Source: Neobacillus sp. WH10 (GTDB lineage Bacteria; Bacillota; Bacilli; Bacillales; Cytobacillaceae). Taken from it: DNA of 64,000 nucleotides. A model generated the notes under the pieces. The model searched no databases. It was not told where the DNA came from and saw only the letters and a program-made list of their open reading frames with translations. Below are positions 8,318 through 17,137 of this stretch, one piece after another (position 1 is the first letter of the stretch; every line of letters starts with the position of its first letter). The stretch is from NCBI RefSeq assembly GCF_030123405.1, contig NZ_CP126110.1, forward strand, positions 1,178,001 to 1,242,000, in the 5' to 3' direction. The position numbers and the translations under genes were made by a program.

Positions 8318-8632
8318 ATGATGGAAAAAGATTTTGAAAAAATATATGAACAATATAGGCAGCAAACTGAGCAGCAGAACCAAATGGAAGCAAGCCAATC
8401 GAAACTTGATGGAAAAGAGGAGTTTGTTGCAGTCAGGAAAAACGATGACGGGGACCTTATTGCATTTAAAACGAATACCGGACGGGAGCTGGATTATATA
8501 ACGGCCCTTGAGGAAGCGAAGGAAGGGAAGATTGCTCATATCGATGTTTTTCACAAATACGGGAGAGACATTATCCGGAGCGAGCCGGACGGAATAAAGG
8601 AAAATAATCTTGATCAAATGCCGGAATTCTAG
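8318..8632 (+). CDS. DUF3892 domain-containing protein
   Basis: A 104-residue protein. The N-terminal 35 residues are Gln/Glu-rich and helical. The DUF3892 segment follows (V-A-V-R-K-N-D-D-G-D-L-I-A-F-K, then Y-I-T-A-L-E-E-A-K-E-G-K-I, then I-R-S-x-P-D-G and N-L-D). The family is widespread in Bacillaceae and functionally uncharacterised. GAGGTG lies before two consecutive ATG codons; either could initiate. It stands alone between the divergent RDD gene and the end of the leu operon. Confidence 0.8.
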   Translation: MMEKDFEKIYEQYRQQTEQQNQMEASQSKLDGKEEFVAVRKNDDGDLIAFKTNTGRELDYITALEEAKEGKIAHIDVFHKYGRDIIRSEPDGIKENNLDQMPEF

Positions 8633-8742
8633 TTAAGGACGAAAATGATAAATTATTTGGTTGTGCCAAGCACCTTCTACCGTGGAGCATATGGAAACGA
8701 GGTCAAAGGAAATCCTCAAACAGGAACTAGATTAGAAAGGAA

Positions 8743-8783
8743 AAAGGTGTCAGGCACCAAAATTGTTAGTGCCTGACACCTTT
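8743..8783 (-). terminator. terminator of the ilvBNC-leuABCD operon
   Basis: A perfect 15-bp stem, AAAGGTGTCAGGCAC (8743-8757) with its complement at 8769-8783, and an 11-nt loop. On the minus strand it is followed by TTTTTCCTTT. It lies 3 bp beyond the leuD stop codon. Confidence 0.9.
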
Positions 8784-8785
8784 AA

Positions 8786-9376
8786 TTATGCTTGCGGATG
8801 GGTAAGCTCATATTGCATAATTTTTTCCTTATAATTTAAGGTAACCCCAATCTCATCCCAGCCGTTAAGCAGCATTTCTTTAGGATAAGGGGCAATCTCG
8901 AAATGTACTTCAAAGCCCTCGTTATCATAAACCAGTTGCTCCTCAAGGTTCACCGTTAATCGATATTCCTCGGATTCTGCCTTTTTCATAATGGTTTGAA
9001 CTTGTTCTTCGGTAGCTTGAATCGCAAGGATGCCGTTTTTTACACAGTTATTTTTAAAAATATCAGCATAGCTTGGAGCGATGATGACTTTGAAGCCAAA
9101 ATCCTGGACAGCCCAGGGGGCATGCTCACGAGAAGATCCGCAGCCAAAGTTTTCCCCGGCTACTAAAATAGAGGCATCTTTATATTTTGAATCATTTAAA
9201 GGAAAATCCGGACGTGGATTTCCATCATCGTTAAAACGCCAGTGATAAAATAAAAATTGTCCAAAGCCGCTGCGCTCGATGCGCTTTAGGAATTGCTTCG
9301 GAATGATTTGGTCTGTGTCGACATTGGTCCGGTTCAACGGACAAACAAGGCCTTGGTGAGTACGTAGCGGTTCCAT
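8786..9376 (-). CDS. leuD: 3-isopropylmalate dehydratase small subunit
   Basis: LeuD, 196 residues, the swivel-domain subunit that works with LeuC to isomerise 2-isopropylmalate to 3-isopropylmalate in leucine synthesis. Diagnostic segments are N-V-D-T-D-Q-I-I-P-K-Q-F-L (about 18-30) and G-x-N-F-G-C-G-S-S-R-E-H-A-P-W-A (about 73-88). Length is normal. It is the last gene of the operon, 3 bp after leuC. Its AGGAGGTTGG ribosome site lies within the last codons of leuC, so translation is likely coupled. Confidence 0.97.
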   Translation of the reverse strand: MEPLRTHQGLVCPLNRTNVDTDQIIPKQFLKRIERSGFGQFLFYHWRFNDDGNPRPDFPLNDSKYKDASILVAGENFGCGSSREHAPWAVQDFGFKVIIAPSYADIFKNNCVKNGILAIQATEEQVQTIMKKAESEEYRLTVNLEEQLVYDNEGFEVHFEIAPYPKEMLLNGWDEIGVTLNYKEKIMQYELTHPQA

Positions 9377-9379
9377 AAA

Positions 9380-10798
9380 TTAACCAACCTCCTGTGCAGT
9401 GAACTGACGTACATCAACAAAATGGCCGGCTACAGCAGCTGCTGCCGCCATTTCAGGACTAACAAGATGAGTGCGTGCCCCGTTTCCTTGGCGGCCTTCA
9501 AAATTACGGTTTGAAGTAGAAGCACAACGCTTACCTGCTGGGACAATATCATCATTCATCGCCAGGCACATGCTGCAGCCGGCTTCCCGCCATTCAAAGC
9601 CTGCCTCTTTAAAGACCTCGTCAAGACCTTCTTTTTCGGCAGCAAGCTTGACGCTAAAGGATCCTGGTACGACGATTGCGGTAACAGATGGATTCACCTT
9701 CCGGCCGCGAACTACTTCGGCAGCTTTTTGTAGGTCGCTTAACCTTGAGTTCGTACAGGAACCGATGAATACATGATCAATTTTTACACGTGAAATTGGC
9801 TGTCCGGCTTCAAGTCCCATGTATTCAAGTGCACGATTAATTTCATCCTTTTCAATAGGCTTATCCGTTTCATCTGGACTTGGAACATTTGCAGTGATCG
9901 GGATACACATACCCGGGTTTGTCCCCCAAGTAACCTGCGGCTCGACATCAGCTGCATCAAATTCAATGACGGCATCATAGGAGGCGCCTTCGTCGGTGGC
10001 AAGGGCACGCCATTTGGCCACGGCTACTTCGAATGCCTCACTTTGTGGTACATGTCGTCTTCCTCTTAAGTATTCAAATGTCGTTTCATCCGGTGTGATG
10101 AGTCCTGCTCTTGCGCCTGCTTCAATTGACATGTTACATACAGTCATCCGTTCTTCCATAGATAGAGCGCGAATCGCTTCACCTGTGTATTCCATCACAT
10201 ACCCAGTTCCAAACTGGACACCGAATTTACCGATAATCGCTAAGATTAAGTCTTTCGCGGTAACGCCTGTCCCAAGCTTTCCATTTACTTTGACGTTAAG
10301 GATTTTTGGGGGCGCCTGCCAAAGCGTCTGCGTTGCAAGGACATGTTCCACTTCACTCGTACCGATTCCAAATGCGAGAGCACCGAACGCACCGTGTGTG
10401 GATGTATGGCTATCGCCGCAAACAATCGTTTTCCCCGGCTGTGTCAGACCGAGCTCTGGACCGATTACATGGACAATCCCGTTATCCGGATGATGAATGT
10501 CAGCTAGCGTTACCCCGAATTCCTGACAATTTTGTTGTAATGTATCGATTTGTTTTTTCGAAATAGGGTCATTGATAACAAGTCGTTGGCGGGTTGGTAC
10601 ATTATGATCCATAGTCGCGAAGGTAAGATCCGGGCGGCGGACCTTGCGCCCATTCATTCGTAAACCCTCAAATGCTTGAGGAGAGGTCACTTCATGAACG
10701 AGATGCAAATCAATATAAAGTAAATCCGGCTTTCCTTCTTCTTGATGGACAACATGCTGTTCCCAAATTTTTTGGATAATCGTTTTTGGTGTTTGCAT
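9380..10798 (-). CDS. leuC: 3-isopropylmalate dehydratase large subunit
   Basis: LeuC, 472 residues, the [4Fe-4S]-carrying aconitase-family subunit. Seen are V-C-G-D-S-H-T-S-T-H-G-A-F-G (substrate and cluster region), G-S-C-T-N-S-R-L-S-D-L with the first cluster cysteine, and C-S-M-C-L-A-M-N with the other two. The frame is open to a GTG at 10813, but that codon overlaps the GAGGAAGG ribosome site. The ATG at 10798 gives the usual family length, so I chose it. It is separated from leuB by about 97 bp containing a 12-bp hairpin that may process or partly attenuate the transcript. Confidence 0.97.
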   Translation of the reverse strand: MQTPKTIIQKIWEQHVVHQEEGKPDLLYIDLHLVHEVTSPQAFEGLRMNGRKVRRPDLTFATMDHNVPTRQRLVINDPISKKQIDTLQQNCQEFGVTLADIHHPDNGIVHVIGPELGLTQPGKTIVCGDSHTSTHGAFGALAFGIGTSEVEHVLATQTLWQAPPKILNVKVNGKLGTGVTAKDLILAIIGKFGVQFGTGYVMEYTGEAIRALSMEERMTVCNMSIEAGARAGLITPDETTFEYLRGRRHVPQSEAFEVAVAKWRALATDEGASYDAVIEFDAADVEPQVTWGTNPGMCIPITANVPSPDETDKPIEKDEINRALEYMGLEAGQPISRVKIDHVFIGSCTNSRLSDLQKAAEVVRGRKVNPSVTAIVVPGSFSVKLAAEKEGLDEVFKEAGFEWREAGCSMCLAMNDDIVPAGKRCASTSNRNFEGRQGNGARTHLVSPEMAAAAAVAGHFVDVRQFTAQEVG

Positions 10799-10849
10799 AG
10801 CTTCCTTCCTCACGTTAATAGATTTATATTTTACTATTGGAAAAATTGA

Positions 10850-10886
10850 CGGGTAAACCGTTTAAAAAACCAGGACGGTTTACCCG
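10850..10886 (-). terminator. hairpin between leuB and leuC (possible attenuator or mRNA-stabilising stem)
   Basis: CGGGTAAACCGT (10850-10861) pairs perfectly with ACGGTTTACCCG (10875-10886) around a 13-nt loop. On the minus strand it is followed by TCAATTTTT, a weak terminator tail. Its position inside the operon suggests partial termination or a processing/stability element. Confidence 0.6.
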
Positions 10887-10895
10887 AAAAATGAA

Positions 10896-12002
10896 TCAAT
10901 AATAACAGCTGGCGATACACTTAGAAGCATTTTGTGACTTAATATAATCGACAATTAATTTGGTCATATCCTCTGTTCCAACAAGGCGTCCATTTGCAAC
11001 CTGGAGATCCCTAGTATGGAAGCCGGCGTCAAGAATCGATTGAACGGCATCTTCAATCACTTTTGCTTCATTTTCTAATTGAAATGAATATCTTAGCATA
11101 AGAGCAGCAGACAAAATCATTGCAACGGGATTGGCAATACCTTTGCCAGCAATATCTGGAGCAGAGCCGTGAACCGGTTCATAAAGACCGAGCCCATCCT
11201 CACGCAAGCTGGCAGAAGGGAGCATCCCGAGTGACCCCGTCAATACAGAAGCCTCGTCACTTAAAATATCTCCAAAAAGATTTTCAGTCACGATTACGTC
11301 AAAATGGGTTGGGCTCGTGATCAATTTCATCGCGGCTGCATCTACTAAAACATGTTCAACTGCTACATCTGGATAGTTGGTCTTTTTCGCTTCAACAACC
11401 TCACGCCAAAGCTTACTGGATTCCAGGACATTTGCCTTATCAACAGAAGTAAGGTGACCGCGACGCTGCTGGGCTGCTTGAAAGCCTTTATCAACAATTC
11501 TTTCAATCTCTTTACGGGTATAAGCGAGTGTGTCCACTACGGCGTTACCGTTATCGCGTCGTTCACTCGGAGTGCCGAAATAAAGCCCGCCCGTTAATTC
11601 ACGTACAATAAGGAGGTCGCTTCCGGAAACCACTTCTTCTTTTAACGGCGAAGCATGAAGCATGTTCTTAAATCCTTTGATTGGCCTTAAGTTTGCAAAT
11701 AAATCTAGTGCTTTACGGATACCGAGCAGACCTTTTTCAGGACGTAAGTGGGAGGGGTTTTGATCCCATTTTGGACCGCCGACTGCACCTAGTAAAACAG
11801 CATCCGCTTCTTTGCAGGCGTCAACGGTTGTTTCAGGAAGGGGAGTGCCGTAAAGGTCGATGGCCGCTCCTCCGATTTCATGGGTTTCGAAGCTAAAACT
11901 ATGATTATATTCTTCAGCAATTGCATGTAACACATCTTTTGCAGAATTAATAACTTCCTTGCCAATACCATCACCGGGAAGTAAGACAATGCGTTTTTTC
12001 AT
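10896..12002 (-). CDS. leuB: 3-isopropylmalate dehydrogenase
   Basis: LeuB, 368 residues, an NAD-dependent oxidative decarboxylase that converts 3-isopropylmalate to 2-oxoisocaproate. Seen are the N-terminal L-L-P-G-D-G-I-G-K-E-V, substrate arginines in L-R-P-E-K and L-F-A-N-L-R-P, and the metal/NAD block N-L-F-G-D-I-L-S-D-E-A-S. The upstream ATG at 12020 falls on the GAGGAGG ribosome site, so the ATG at 12002 is the real start. The last residues (C-I-A-S-C-Y-Y) are an unusual cysteine-containing tail. Confidence 0.97.
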   Translation of the reverse strand: MKKRIVLLPGDGIGKEVINSAKDVLHAIAEEYNHSFSFETHEIGGAAIDLYGTPLPETTVDACKEADAVLLGAVGGPKWDQNPSHLRPEKGLLGIRKALDLFANLRPIKGFKNMLHASPLKEEVVSGSDLLIVRELTGGLYFGTPSERRDNGNAVVDTLAYTRKEIERIVDKGFQAAQQRRGHLTSVDKANVLESSKLWREVVEAKKTNYPDVAVEHVLVDAAAMKLITSPTHFDVIVTENLFGDILSDEASVLTGSLGMLPSASLREDGLGLYEPVHGSAPDIAGKGIANPVAMILSAALMLRYSFQLENEAKVIEDAVQSILDAGFHTRDLQVANGRLVGTEDMTKLIVDYIKSQNASKCIASCYY

Positions 12003-12063
12003 TAGAAGCAACCTCCTCATTTTTTGTATAATGCCGGCACCTCAATGTTAGGCGCCGCCATTT

Positions 12064-13608
12064 CTATAGAATTGCAGCCTCCTTAAATGCCGCTTTTTGG
12101 TTGAAAAAGACACGATTGACAGCGTTCAAAAATGATTTTGCCGATGCTTCCAGTACATCCTGTGCCGAACCGCGGCCGCTTACAGTTGTTCCGTTTACCG
12201 TCATTTTCACATGGACTTCAGCAAGGGCATCCCGCCCCTGTCCGACAGAACTTAATCTAAAATCAGTAAGATGAATTTCCTCTTTAATCAAGGCTTCCAA
12301 AGTGTTCATTAGGGCTTCAACACTCCCTGATCCAGTGCGGGCCGTTTCAACCCGAATCCCTTCTGGAGTGGTAAGTGCAACAGTTGCAGTAGGGAGGTTA
12401 GCTGACCCGTAATGAACTTGAAAAGCGACGAGTTCATACTTTTTCACATCGACAGTGTTTGTTTGAATATCAGTTAAAATCGTAAACAAATCTTCATCTG
12501 TTACTTCCTTTTTCCTGTCGGTCAATTGTTTAAATGAAGTGAAGGCTTCACCTAGCTTTTCCATTGATAACGTAAAGCCCATTTGCTCAATTTTATCTTT
12601 AAACGCATGACGGCCTGAGTGTTTGCCTAAAACTAAATCATTGGATTTGACCCCAACTAATTCAGGAGTAATAATCTCATATGTTAATGTATTTTTTAAC
12701 ACACCATCCTGATGAATCCCTGACTCATGAGCAAAGGCATTTTTTCCAACAACAGCTTTGTTTGGAGGAACCATCATGCCTGTAAAGCGGCTGACCAAGT
12801 CGCTGGTACGCTTGATTTCTTTTAATACTAGATTGGTTGTGTAAGGATACTTATCCTTACGAATATTTAGGGCAACGGCAATTTCCTCTAAAGAAGCATT
12901 ACCAGCACGTTCACCGATTCCGTTAATTGTCCCCTCGACTTGGGTAACCCCGTTTTCGATCGCTGCGAGCGAATTGGCAACCGCCATGCCTAGGTCATCA
13001 TGACAGTGACAGGATAAAACAGCCTTGTGTATGTTTGGAACGTTTTCCCGTACATAGCGGAACATCCGACCGTATTCTTCAGGCGTTGTATAACCGACTG
13101 TATCTGGGAGATTGATGACAGTTGCCCCTGCATCAATGACTTTGGTAATGATTTGGACAAGAAACTCAAGATCTGACCGGGAGGCATCCTCTGCTGACCA
13201 TTCCACATGCGGAAATCTTTTTTTAGCATAAGAGACCATGTCCACAGCGGTCTGCGTGACTTCCTCAGGTGTTTTCATTAATTTATATTTCATATGGATA
13301 GGGGAGGTAGCTAGGAAAACATGCAATCTTGGTTCTGCTGCATCTTTTAAAGCATCCCACGCAATGTCAATGTCCGATTTTGTGGCACGTGCTAAGCCTG
13401 TCACCGAAACGTTTTTGATCGTCTGGGCAATCGCTCTTACCGCTTCAAAATCTCCTTGGGAGGAAGCCGGGAATCCGGCTTCCATAATATCAACGCCAAA
13501 CCGTTCAAGCTGTCTGGCAATTTCTAATTTTTCAAGCTGGTTTAAATTTACACCAGGGGACTGTTCGCCATCACGTAAGGTCGTATCAAAGATGTTAACG
13601 TGAACCAT
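12064..13608 (-). CDS. leuA: 2-isopropylmalate synthase
   Basis: LeuA, 514 residues, condenses acetyl-CoA with 2-oxoisovalerate, the first committed step to leucine. Seen are I-F-D-T-T-L-R-D-G-E-Q-S-P-G-V at the N-terminus, S-C-H-C-H-D-D-L-G-M-A (metal-binding histidines), N-G-I-G-E-R-A-G-N-A, and a C-terminal regulatory domain from about 390. That domain mediates leucine feedback inhibition in the family. The start overlaps the 3' end of ilvC by 14 bp, so the two are translationally linked. Confidence 0.97.
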   Translation of the reverse strand: MVHVNIFDTTLRDGEQSPGVNLNQLEKLEIARQLERFGVDIMEAGFPASSQGDFEAVRAIAQTIKNVSVTGLARATKSDIDIAWDALKDAAEPRLHVFLATSPIHMKYKLMKTPEEVTQTAVDMVSYAKKRFPHVEWSAEDASRSDLEFLVQIITKVIDAGATVINLPDTVGYTTPEEYGRMFRYVRENVPNIHKAVLSCHCHDDLGMAVANSLAAIENGVTQVEGTINGIGERAGNASLEEIAVALNIRKDKYPYTTNLVLKEIKRTSDLVSRFTGMMVPPNKAVVGKNAFAHESGIHQDGVLKNTLTYEIITPELVGVKSNDLVLGKHSGRHAFKDKIEQMGFTLSMEKLGEAFTSFKQLTDRKKEVTDEDLFTILTDIQTNTVDVKKYELVAFQVHYGSANLPTATVALTTPEGIRVETARTGSGSVEALMNTLEALIKEEIHLTDFRLSSVGQGRDALAEVHVKMTVNGTTVSGRGSAQDVLEASAKSFLNAVNRVFFNQKAAFKEAAIL

Positions 13609-14626
13609 TTACCACCACTTCCTTCTTTTCACTTACTGGTTTTTTAATAAACGGCATAAGCGCACGAAGCTCACGGCCGACTTTTTCGATTTGATGATTG
13701 TTTTCACTGCGGTTGATTGCGTTAAATTGCGGACGGTTTGCTTGGTTTTCAAGAATCCAGCCCTTTGCAAACACACCAGTTTGAATATCTTTTAATACTT
13801 CCTTCATCCGTGCTTTTGTTTCTTCATTTACAACACGTGGACCGGAAACGAAATCTCCCCATTGCGCAGTATCGGAGATAGAATAGCGCATGTTTTCTAG
13901 TCCACCTTCATATAAAAGGTCAACGATTAATTTCAATTCATGTAAACACTCAAAGTAAGCGACTTCTGGCTGATATCCAGCTTCGACGAGAGTCTCAAAG
14001 CCTGCTTTGATTAGGGCAGTAGCACCGCCGCAAAGAACAGCTTGCTCTCCGAAAAGGTCGGTTTCTGTTTCTTCTTGGAATGTAGTTTCCAATACTCCGG
14101 CACGAGCTGCACCAATACCTTTCGCATAGGCTAGGGCAACATCACGTGCTTGACCTGTATAGTCTTGATAAACTGCATAAAGGGCAGGGACGCCGGCGCC
14201 TTCTGTGTAAGTACGGCGAACCAAATGCCCTGGTCCTTTAGGGGCAACTAGAAATACGTCAACATCTGCCGGAGGTACGATTTGGCTAAAATGAATATTA
14301 AAGCCATGGGCAAATACAAGAGCATTACCAGCTTCAAGGTTTGGTTTGATGCTTTCTTCATAAACCTTTGGTTGCATTTCGTCAGGGAGAAGAACCATAA
14401 CCACGTCTGCAGCGGCTGTTGCTTCAGCAACAGAACGAACATCGACACCATCTTCCACTGCTTTATCCCATGATTTTCCACCTCTTAGACCAACCACAAC
14501 ATCAAAGCCGCTTTCTTTTAAGTTAAGAGCATGAGCATGGCCTTGCGAGCCATAGCCGATTACCGCGATTTTTTTTCCTTGTAAAACTTCCTCTTGAATA
14601 TCTCCGTTATAAAGTACTTTTACCAT
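13595..14626 (-). CDS. ilvC: ketol-acid reductoisomerase (NADP+)
   Basis: IlvC, 343 residues, class I KARI. It rearranges and reduces acetolactate or acetohydroxybutyrate to the dihydroxy acids of valine and isoleucine synthesis. Seen are the Rossmann loop G-Y-G-S-Q-G-H-A-H-A-L-N-L (about 24-36) and F-A-H-G-F-N-I-H-F. The knotted C-terminal domain has D-L-F-G-E-Q-A-V-L-C-G-G and the metal-ligand E-C-L-H-E-L-K. AAAGGATGAT precedes the ATG. It lies 26 bp after ilvN. Confidence 0.98.
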   Translation of the reverse strand: MVKVLYNGDIQEEVLQGKKIAVIGYGSQGHAHALNLKESGFDVVVGLRGGKSWDKAVEDGVDVRSVAEATAAADVVMVLLPDEMQPKVYEESIKPNLEAGNALVFAHGFNIHFSQIVPPADVDVFLVAPKGPGHLVRRTYTEGAGVPALYAVYQDYTGQARDVALAYAKGIGAARAGVLETTFQEETETDLFGEQAVLCGGATALIKAGFETLVEAGYQPEVAYFECLHELKLIVDLLYEGGLENMRYSISDTAQWGDFVSGPRVVNEETKARMKEVLKDIQTGVFAKGWILENQANRPQFNAINRSENNHQIEKVGRELRALMPFIKKPVSEKKEVVVNGSR

Positions 14627-14652
14627 AATGAATCATCCTTTCAGGAATATTA

Positions 14653-15174
14653 TTATTTTATAAGTGAATATGTTGCTAGTTCGTTTACTTGCGGTTGGTG
14701 CCCGCGTTGTAGGGCTGTTAGTCCAGTTCTGGCAATTTCTTTAATGCCGTAGGGGCGGAGCAATTCAATCAAGGCATCGATTTTATCAGGACGACCAGTG
14801 ATTTGAACTGCTAAACTATCTTTACTCACGTCAATGACCATTGCGCGGAAAGGATCGATGATTCCATTAATTTCACTGCGAAGTTGACTGCTGCTGGCTA
14901 CCTTTATTAGGGCAAGCTCCCTGGCAACAACCGCTTTATCGGTAATGTCGGAAACTTTTAATACATCAATTTGCTTGTTTAATTGTTTTGTAACCTGCTC
15001 GAGTCGCTGCTCATCTTCCACCTCCACCACTAGGGTCATTTTGGAAATGCCCTCGGATTCTGTAGATCCGACTGAGATACTCTCGATATTGAACTGCCGC
15101 CTTTGCAAGAGACCGGTCACACGATTTAGTACACCGCTTCGATCCTGGACTGTTAAGGTTATGATCCGTTTCAT
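14653..15174 (-). CDS. ilvN: acetolactate synthase small (regulatory) subunit
   Basis: IlvN (called IlvH in Bacillus), 173 residues. The N-terminal ACT domain (I-T-L-T-V-Q-D-R-S-G-V-L-N-R-V-T-G-L) binds valine for feedback control. The C-terminal half (L-A-L-I-K-V, then I-D-V-S-K-D-S) supports activation of IlvB. The start overlaps the ilvB stop in an ATGA, the standard coupling for a two-subunit enzyme. Confidence 0.97.
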   Translation of the reverse strand: MKRIITLTVQDRSGVLNRVTGLLQRRQFNIESISVGSTESEGISKMTLVVEVEDEQRLEQVTKQLNKQIDVLKVSDITDKAVVARELALIKVASSSQLRSEINGIIDPFRAMVIDVSKDSLAVQITGRPDKIDALIELLRPYGIKEIARTGLTALQRGHQPQVNELATYSLIK

Positions 15175-16898
15175 GGTTTCACCCCAATCATTTCATGAAT
15201 TCCTTTGCCAGGAGCAATCATTGGAAAAACTTTTTCCTCCTGCAGCACACGGCAATCAACAAGAACAGGACCATTATAGGCAAATACTTCTGGTAAAACT
15301 GTGATCAGTTCTTCCTGATTGGCAACCTTGTATCCGCGAATCGAATAGCTTTCGGCAAGCTTTACAAAATCTGGCTGTGTGTGAAGAATCGATTCGGAAA
15401 TCCGGTTCCCGTGTAGCAATTCCTGCCACTGTCGAACCATTCCGAGTGCACCATTATTTATAATGATGATTTTGATTGGCAGGTTTCGTTCATAAATGAC
15501 GGAAAGCTCCTGCAGTGTCATTTGAAAACCACCGTCGCCGACAATTGCAACAACTGTACTATCCGGTGAGGCTATTTGTGCTCCGATGGCAGCAGGGAAG
15601 CCGAAGCCCATTGTGCCAAGTCCGCCTGAAGTAATCCAACGGTGAGGCTCTTTAAAGGTATAGTATTGTGCTGCCCACATTTGATGCTGGCCTACATCCG
15701 TTGCTACAATCGCATTTCCATTCGTAACTTTATGAACGGCTTCGATTACCCACTGTGGACACATTCCTTTTGGATCATGCTTATACCAAAGTGGATATTC
15801 CTGCTTATATTGATTGAGTGTTTCTAGCCATGGTTCATGCTCAGGTGACTCCGCTGTTTGGTCGATTAACTCAACCAATGCCTCTCTTGTATCGGACACA
15901 ATCGGAATATGTGTTGGAACATTTTTACCGATTTCAGCTGGGTCGATATCGATGTGAGCGACCTTCGCATGTGGGGCAAAGTGTTTAAGATTGCCTGTTA
16001 ATCTGTCATCGAAGCGGGCGCCAAAATTAATAAGTAAATCAGCCTCGTATAAAGCCATGTTTGCTGCATAGGTGCCGTGCATTCCGCCCATTCCTAACGA
16101 GAGAGGGTTATCTGCCGGGAAGGCACCGAGGCCTAGTAATGTCGTCACGACTGGGAGATGGTGTTTTTCAGCAAAAGCAGTTAATTCTGCAGATGCTTTT
16201 CCATGAAGTACACCTGCGCCTGCGAGTATGACGGGCTTTTTTGCTTTGGCAATCGAATCTGCCAGTTTTTTAATTTGCAATGGATTTGGCTTTGTTGTTG
16301 GCTGGTAGCCAGGTAAATCAATACTTGCCTCTTCAGGTTCTTCAGCTAGAATTCCCGCCGAAATATCTTTTGGAATGTCGACTAAAACCGGTCCTGGCCG
16401 GCCTGTAGAAGCAATATGAAAAGCTTCCTTTACGATTCTTGGTAGGTCAGAAATAGATTGCACCTGGTAATTATGTTTGGTGATCGGAGTCGTAATCGCC
16501 ATAACATCAGCTTCTTGGAAGGCATCTGTTCCGATGACACTGCGTGCAACCTGTCCGGTGAATATCACGAGCGGTAAGGAATCCATCATGGCATCTGTAA
16601 TTCCAGTAACCAAGTTTGTTGCACCTGGTCCTGAAGTGGCAATGACTACACCAGGATTGCCAGTAATGCGGGCATATCCTTCAGCAGCATGAATCATTCC
16701 TTGCTCGTGACGGAAGAGAACATGATTAATGGTTCCTTGGGCTCGATAGATGGCATCGTAAATCGGCAGGACAGCACCTCCTGGATATCCAAATATCGTA
16801 TCAACACCTTCATTTTTTAATAAGTCAATGAGAAGGTCTGCACCTGTTTTTGGTGCGGTACTGGTTTGGAATTCCAGCTTTTTTGCTTCTACTTTCAC
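15171..16898 (-). CDS. ilvB: acetolactate synthase large (catalytic) subunit
   Basis: IlvB, 575 residues, a ThDP- and FAD-dependent enzyme that makes 2-acetolactate and 2-aceto-2-hydroxybutyrate. Seen are G-Y-P-G-G-A-V-L-P-I-Y-D-A, the catalytic-glutamate region R-H-E-Q-G-M-I-H-A-A-E-G-Y-A-R, and the ThDP motif G-D-G-G-F-Q-M-T-x-Q-E-L...N-N-G-A-L-G-M-V-R-Q-W. The start is GTG, preceded by AAGGAGGG. It is the first gene of the seven-gene operon, but it begins about 650 bp after the T-box terminator because a tandem repeat block fills its leader. Confidence 0.97.
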   Translation of the reverse strand: MKVEAKKLEFQTSTAPKTGADLLIDLLKNEGVDTIFGYPGGAVLPIYDAIYRAQGTINHVLFRHEQGMIHAAEGYARITGNPGVVIATSGPGATNLVTGITDAMMDSLPLVIFTGQVARSVIGTDAFQEADVMAITTPITKHNYQVQSISDLPRIVKEAFHIASTGRPGPVLVDIPKDISAGILAEEPEEASIDLPGYQPTTKPNPLQIKKLADSIAKAKKPVILAGAGVLHGKASAELTAFAEKHHLPVVTTLLGLGAFPADNPLSLGMGGMHGTYAANMALYEADLLINFGARFDDRLTGNLKHFAPHAKVAHIDIDPAEIGKNVPTHIPIVSDTREALVELIDQTAESPEHEPWLETLNQYKQEYPLWYKHDPKGMCPQWVIEAVHKVTNGNAIVATDVGQHQMWAAQYYTFKEPHRWITSGGLGTMGFGFPAAIGAQIASPDSTVVAIVGDGGFQMTLQELSVIYERNLPIKIIIINNGALGMVRQWQELLHGNRISESILHTQPDFVKLAESYSIRGYKVANQEELITVLPEVFAYNGPVLVDCRVLQEEKVFPMIAPGKGIHEMIGVKP

Positions 16899-16973
16899 GT
16901 CGTAATCCCTCCTTGTGGATAATTGAATATTTGAAAAATTAAACGTGTGACTGGGTTTTGGTGGAAAATGTAG

Positions 16974-17137
16974 ATTTGTTCATAACTGTCTGATTTTGTT
17001 CATATCAGACCGGGATTTGTTCATAACTGTCTGATTTTGTTCATATCAGACCGGGATTTGTTCATAACTGTCTGATTTTGTTCATATCAGACCGGGATTT
17101 GTTCATAACTGTCTGATTTTGTTCATATCAGACCGGG
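16974..17137. repeat. 4 x 41-bp perfect tandem repeat in the ilvB leader
   Basis: Four identical 41-bp units starting at 16974, 17015, 17056 and 17097. Each contains two TTTGTTCATA cores and an internal inverted pair, GTCTGA and TCAGAC, around an 11-nt loop. Each unit can therefore fold as a small hairpin in the leader RNA. The perfect identity of the copies suggests recent expansion. Confidence 0.95.

Noticed and set aside
9996..10493. A 165-codon frame antisense to leuC
   Set aside because: It lies fully inside leuC, whose conserved motifs are unambiguous. It shows no ribosome site and is typical of mirror frames in GC-richer genes.
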